A stretch of DNA of 8,430 bases from Pseudomonadota bacterium. GTDB lineage: Bacteria > Desulfobacterota > BSN033 > G020346125. The notes under the pieces are model-generated. The model searched no databases. It worked only from the letters and a program-made list of their open reading frames with translations, and was not told the origin of the DNA. A program made the position numbers and the translations under genes. The stretch spans positions 1 through 8,430 of the forward strand of contig DAOVIU010000034.1 in assembly GCA_030673585.1 (NCBI GenBank), given 5' to 3'. Below, piece by piece: positions 6,203-8,430 of the stretch. Position 1 is the stretch's first letter. Each line of letters opens with the position of its first letter.

Positions 6203-6493
6203 TTATTGATCGAACTGATAGACTACCTCCCCCTTTTTAACCAACCCGAGTTCCCTTCGGGCCAGTTCCTCGATGTATTTCTTATTAGTCCTTAAATTCT
6301 CGATCTCGGTTCTCAGCCTTTCGCTTTCCCGCTGCAGCTCCATATTAGTCCTTTCGATCTCCTTGAGCTCCTTTCTCAGACGGTAGACCTGCAAGAGCCC
6401 CTTATTTCCGAAAAAGGCAAAGAAGATCATCACCGATATGAGCAAGAGTATCGGGATAAGGATTCTCCTGTTCGACCCCTTCAAAAGTCCCAC
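6203..6493 (-). CDS. ftsB: FtsB/DivIC-like septum formation initiator protein
   Basis: This is a 96-residue bitopic inner-membrane protein of the FtsB/DivIC family, which joins the FtsQLB-type divisome complex that activates septal peptidoglycan synthesis. Residues 1-10 are a short basic cytoplasmic end, 11-29 a single transmembrane segment, and about 35-72 a heptad-patterned coiled coil rich in E, R and L. The C-terminal ELARRELGLVKKGEVVYQF (76-94) is the characteristic family block. The start codon is GTG (6491-6493), 12 nt after the stop of the TonB-like gene, with AGGGG upstream. No ATG is available before residue 51, inside the coiled coil. Its place inside an Exb/Tol cluster fits the division role of Tol systems, but that link is inference. 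Confidence 0.85.
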   Translation of the reverse strand: MGLLKGSNRRILIPILLLISVMIFFAFFGNKGLLQVYRLRKELKEIERTNMELQRESERLRTEIENLRTNKKYIEELARRELGLVKKGEVVYQFDQ

Positions 6494-6505
6494 TGCCTAT
6501 TGCCC

Positions 6506-7345
6506 CTACTTCAACCTGAATTTGACGGTAATAGTGCCCCATTGGGCAACCGTTAACTCGCTCTCGTCCAAAGGATCGAATCGCCACTGTTTCATATAGT
6601 TTATGGCGATACGTTCCAATTCCGCATATCCTCTGAGCAGGGGAGCCACGCTCCCCACCGATCCATCGGGGAGCACCCAAAACTTCAGCTCAACTTCCCC
6701 TTCCCTGTCGATTTTCACATCGGGGATTTCCGGTTTATAGAGGACTTTCCTCTTCCCCGCCGGGCCTTGAATCCCACTGGTATCCTTCTTTGTACCTTGC
6801 ACGCGTGGTCTTTTGGATTGGGCTGGACTCATCAGCCGGGCGATGATCCGCTGGGTGCCCTCATCTTCGAGAATTCGCCCTTTGGGATTCTTCATCTCAC
6901 CCACACCTCCGGACAGCAACCTCCCCCGATAATTGCCCAAAGGCCTTGAGGACTCTCGGAACAATCTGTCCAACTCGTTAAAAAAGGGGGAACTCCTCAA
7001 TAATCTCACCCTTTCCTCGAGGGTAGTCTCCTCCTTCCCCTGGGGAATGAGAAAAAAGGGGCTCGGAACATCGACGCTCTCGCCCAAGCTCAGCTCCTTC
7101 AGCTTGCTCATGAGGAAATCCTCGCGTCTCTTGCGATCATCGACGAGGAATTTCTTGATCAATTTCTCCTTCTGTCCCTCCCCTTCTTCCACCTTTTTGA
7201 TGAAGGGCTCTAAATAGAGCTGCTTCGGCTCCACCAACTCGATGGGAAAAAACCTCAGCTTGGTCACCGCGAAATAATTGGGCACCAATAACACAAAGCT
7301 GAGGTGCATGAGGAGGGATACCAGTAAGAAAAGGAACAATTTCAT
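6506..7345 (-). CDS. TonB/TolA-like energy transducer (TonB C-terminal domain protein)
   Basis: This 279-residue protein should sit in the inner membrane and cross the periplasm, passing proton-motive energy from the ExbB/ExbD channel to the outer membrane. Residues 3-22 form one N-terminal transmembrane helix that contains S10 and H14, matching the SxxxH motif of TonB and TolA. Residues 40-200 are a charged, partly helical linker. Residues 205-279 form a TonB_C domain, with EVELKFWVLPDGSV (217-230) and AINYMKQWRFDPL (247-259). The linker lacks the EP/KP repeats of classic TonB and the long Ala/Lys helix of TolA, so either name is possible. It begins 18 nt after the exbD/tolR stop with a poor ribosome binding site, so coupling is likely. 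Confidence 0.87.
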   Translation of the reverse strand: MKLFLFLLVSLLMHLSFVLLVPNYFAVTKLRFFPIELVEPKQLYLEPFIKKVEEGEGQKEKLIKKFLVDDRKRREDFLMSKLKELSLGESVDVPSPFFLIPQGKEETTLEERVRLLRSSPFFNELDRLFRESSRPLGNYRGRLLSGGVGEMKNPKGRILEDEGTQRIIARLMSPAQSKRPRVQGTKKDTSGIQGPAGKRKVLYKPEIPDVKIDREGEVELKFWVLPDGSVGSVAPLLRGYAELERIAINYMKQWRFDPLDESELTVAQWGTITVKFRLK

Positions 7346-7363
7346 GAAGGCAATGCTCGAGAT

Positions 7364-7777
7364 CTATTTCTTCCCCTCTTTTGGCCTCGTGGCGATGGCC
7401 AACTTATTGAAACCAGATGTCTTGGCTACATCCATGACCTCTACCACTTTCCCATGGGGTACCCGTTCGTCCGCCTGAATGATGACCATCCCTTCCCGAC
7501 TCTCCCTGGCGGCCTTTTTGAGATACTTTCGCAGTTCCTCGATACTTACCAGCTTCTGTTCCACGAAGATCTTATCGTCCTTGGTCATCACCACCCTGAC
7601 CTCTTTCTTTTCCCTGGAGATCTCCGTCGATGAGGATTTGGGAAGCTTTACCTTGATCCCCGGGGCTACGATGAAGGTGGTGGAGAGCATGAAAAAGATG
7701 AGCAATAAGAAGACGACATCCACAAGGGGCGTCAGGTCAAACTTCGAATCCTCTCTTTTCATCGGTTTAAATCGCAT
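7364..7777 (-). CDS. exbD: ExbD/TolR biopolymer transport protein
   Basis: This 137-residue single-span inner-membrane protein is part of the ExbB/ExbD or TolQ/TolR proton channel. The transmembrane segment is in LTPLVDVVFLLLIFFML (15-31), in which D20 is the conserved protonatable aspartate of the family. The periplasmic part includes VVMTKDDKIFVEQ (62-74) and VIIQADERVPHGKVVEVMD (98-116), the usual ExbD/TolR domain. The ATG at 7777 is preceded by a G-rich stretch (GGGGGTGGG) that can act as ribosome binding site. The gene lies 45 nt after the exbB/tolQ stop. The choice between ExbD and TolR cannot be settled here; a TonB-type transducer favours Exb, while neighbouring ybgC and ftsB-like genes favour Tol. 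Confidence 0.93.
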   Translation of the reverse strand: MRFKPMKREDSKFDLTPLVDVVFLLLIFFMLSTTFIVAPGIKVKLPKSSSTEISREKKEVRVVMTKDDKIFVEQKLVSIEELRKYLKKAARESREGMVIIQADERVPHGKVVEVMDVAKTSGFNKLAIATRPKEGKK

Positions 7778-7822
7778 AACCCACCCCCTTCTCCCAATCA
7801 GCCCAATCGTCGATTCCTGTTG

Positions 7823-8425
7823 TTACCTCTGCTTGAGCAGATCAACCATCCGTATGGAGTGTTCTTCCATCTCCACGATTAAGGCATCCGCCTTATTGGC
7901 AAGATATCGGTAGAGTACAAACGTCGGAATAGCGACCACCAGCCCCGCCGCTGTTGTGATCAAGGCCTCTGAAATTCCACCTGCAAGGCTACTGGGGTTT
8001 CCGACGCCTTGAATTGATATGACGTTAAAGGCCTTGATCATCCCGACAACCGTCCCCAATAACCCCAAGAGGGGGGCAATGGCTGCAATAGTCCCAACCA
8101 CATTGATATACCTTTCGAGGGTCGACGCCTCCCTCCGCCCGATCTCCTCGATGCTTTCCTTAACGATCTCCCTCCGTTTGCCGAAGTTGCGGATCCCAGC
8201 CAGAATGATATTGGCCATTGACGAGCCGTCCTTGCGACACCGGGTAATGGCCTCCGGGATCTTGTCGCGACGAATGAGGTCTTCGATCTCAATCAGGAAA
8301 TCCCGCGGGATAACCCTTGACCTCCGTAAACTCCAGAGCCTCTCCAAGAAAATTGCCAGCGCTACGATAGAACACAAGGCAATGGGAATCATCAGAACTC
8401 CGCCCTTCACGACAAAATCGTACAT
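7823..8425 (-). CDS. exbB: MotA/TolQ/ExbB proton channel family protein
   Basis: This complete 200-residue inner-membrane protein is the proton-channel scaffold that pairs with ExbD/TolR. Three membrane segments are visible, at about 8-30, 108-130 and 150-172, with a cytoplasmic domain between the first and second. APLLGLLGTVVGMIKAF (117-133) and GGISEALITTAAGLVVAIP (149-167) are the family's channel helices. T125 and T157/T158 correspond to the conserved pore threonines. The ATG at 8425 is preceded by only 5 nt in this window (GGGTT), so its promoter and any upstream gene cannot be seen. It ends with TAA, 45 nt before the exbD/tolR start. ExbB versus TolQ is not resolvable from this gene alone. 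Confidence 0.94.
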   Translation of the reverse strand: MYDFVVKGGVLMIPIALCSIVALAIFLERLWSLRRSRVIPRDFLIEIEDLIRRDKIPEAITRCRKDGSSMANIILAGIRNFGKRREIVKESIEEIGRREASTLERYINVVGTIAAIAPLLGLLGTVVGMIKAFNVISIQGVGNPSSLAGGISEALITTAAGLVVAIPTFVLYRYLANKADALIVEMEEHSIRMVDLLKQR

Positions 8426-8430
8426 AACCC

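Noticed and set aside
5901..6203. A 100-codon minus-strand frame whose ATG overlaps the FtsB-like stop (TAATG)
   Set aside because: The overlap looks like coupling, but two thirds of the frame lies in the wrong phase of the ybgC gene and no motif is recognisable. Its first 35 codons (6097-6203) remain unexplained.
1..8430. CRISPR array, tRNA, rRNA or complete insertion sequence
   Set aside because: No regularly spaced repeats, tRNA cloverleaf or rRNA-like segments were seen. The only mobile-type gene is the RAYT, without paired terminal ends.

Overview
The window is a densely packed, roughly 50-55% G+C segment of a diderm (outer-membrane-bearing) bacterial chromosome. Every convincing gene lies on the minus strand, so the biological reading order runs from base 8430 down to base 1. 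Heptosyltransferases and a proton-driven ExbB/ExbD/TonB set indicate a Gram-negative envelope. The sequence alone does not fix the phylum. The genes resemble those of deep-branching or delta-like lineages more than enterobacteria, but that is an impression.

Region A (8425 to 5671) is an envelope-energisation and division cluster in the order exbB/tolQ, exbD/tolR, a TonB/TolA-like transducer, an FtsB/DivIC-like septum protein and a YbgC-like thioesterase. The first four genes have short gaps (12 to 45 bp). About 105 bp separates the thioesterase. The cluster probably forms an inner-membrane proton-channel motor with a periplasm-spanning arm. TolB and Pal are not in the window.

Region B (5670 to 5340) is the only long stretch without an assigned gene. 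Its half next to the transposase is A+T-rich and holds a good sigma70-type promoter on the minus strand (5402-5429). Its other half carries an unexplained pair of short plus-strand frames joined by an ATGA overlap with a strong ribosome binding site.

Region C (5339 to 4887) is a complete-looking REP-associated (RAYT/Y1 HUH) transposase. A perfect 8-bp inverted repeat sits 23 bp beyond its stop codon.

Region D (4810 or 4909 down to 1) is an LPS-core and surface-sugar operon: a heptosyltransferase I-like GT9, heptosyltransferase II, a WaaE/KdtX-like GT2, an NAD-dependent sugar epimerase/dehydratase, and a DegT-family sugar aminotransferase cut by the window edge. From the second gene on, junctions are 1 to 7 nt, so these genes are almost certainly co-transcribed and translationally coupled. 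The promoter upstream of the transposase is the only good one seen for the run. The SDR plus DegT pair implies that a nucleotide-linked amino sugar is made for the glycan.

I found no clear undescribed multi-gene system. The points most worth a second look are the SDR with Asn in place of the YxxxK lysine, the transposase placed between a promoter and the LPS operon with a nearby inverted repeat, the plus-strand coupled frames, and the FtsB-like gene inside an Exb/Tol cluster.
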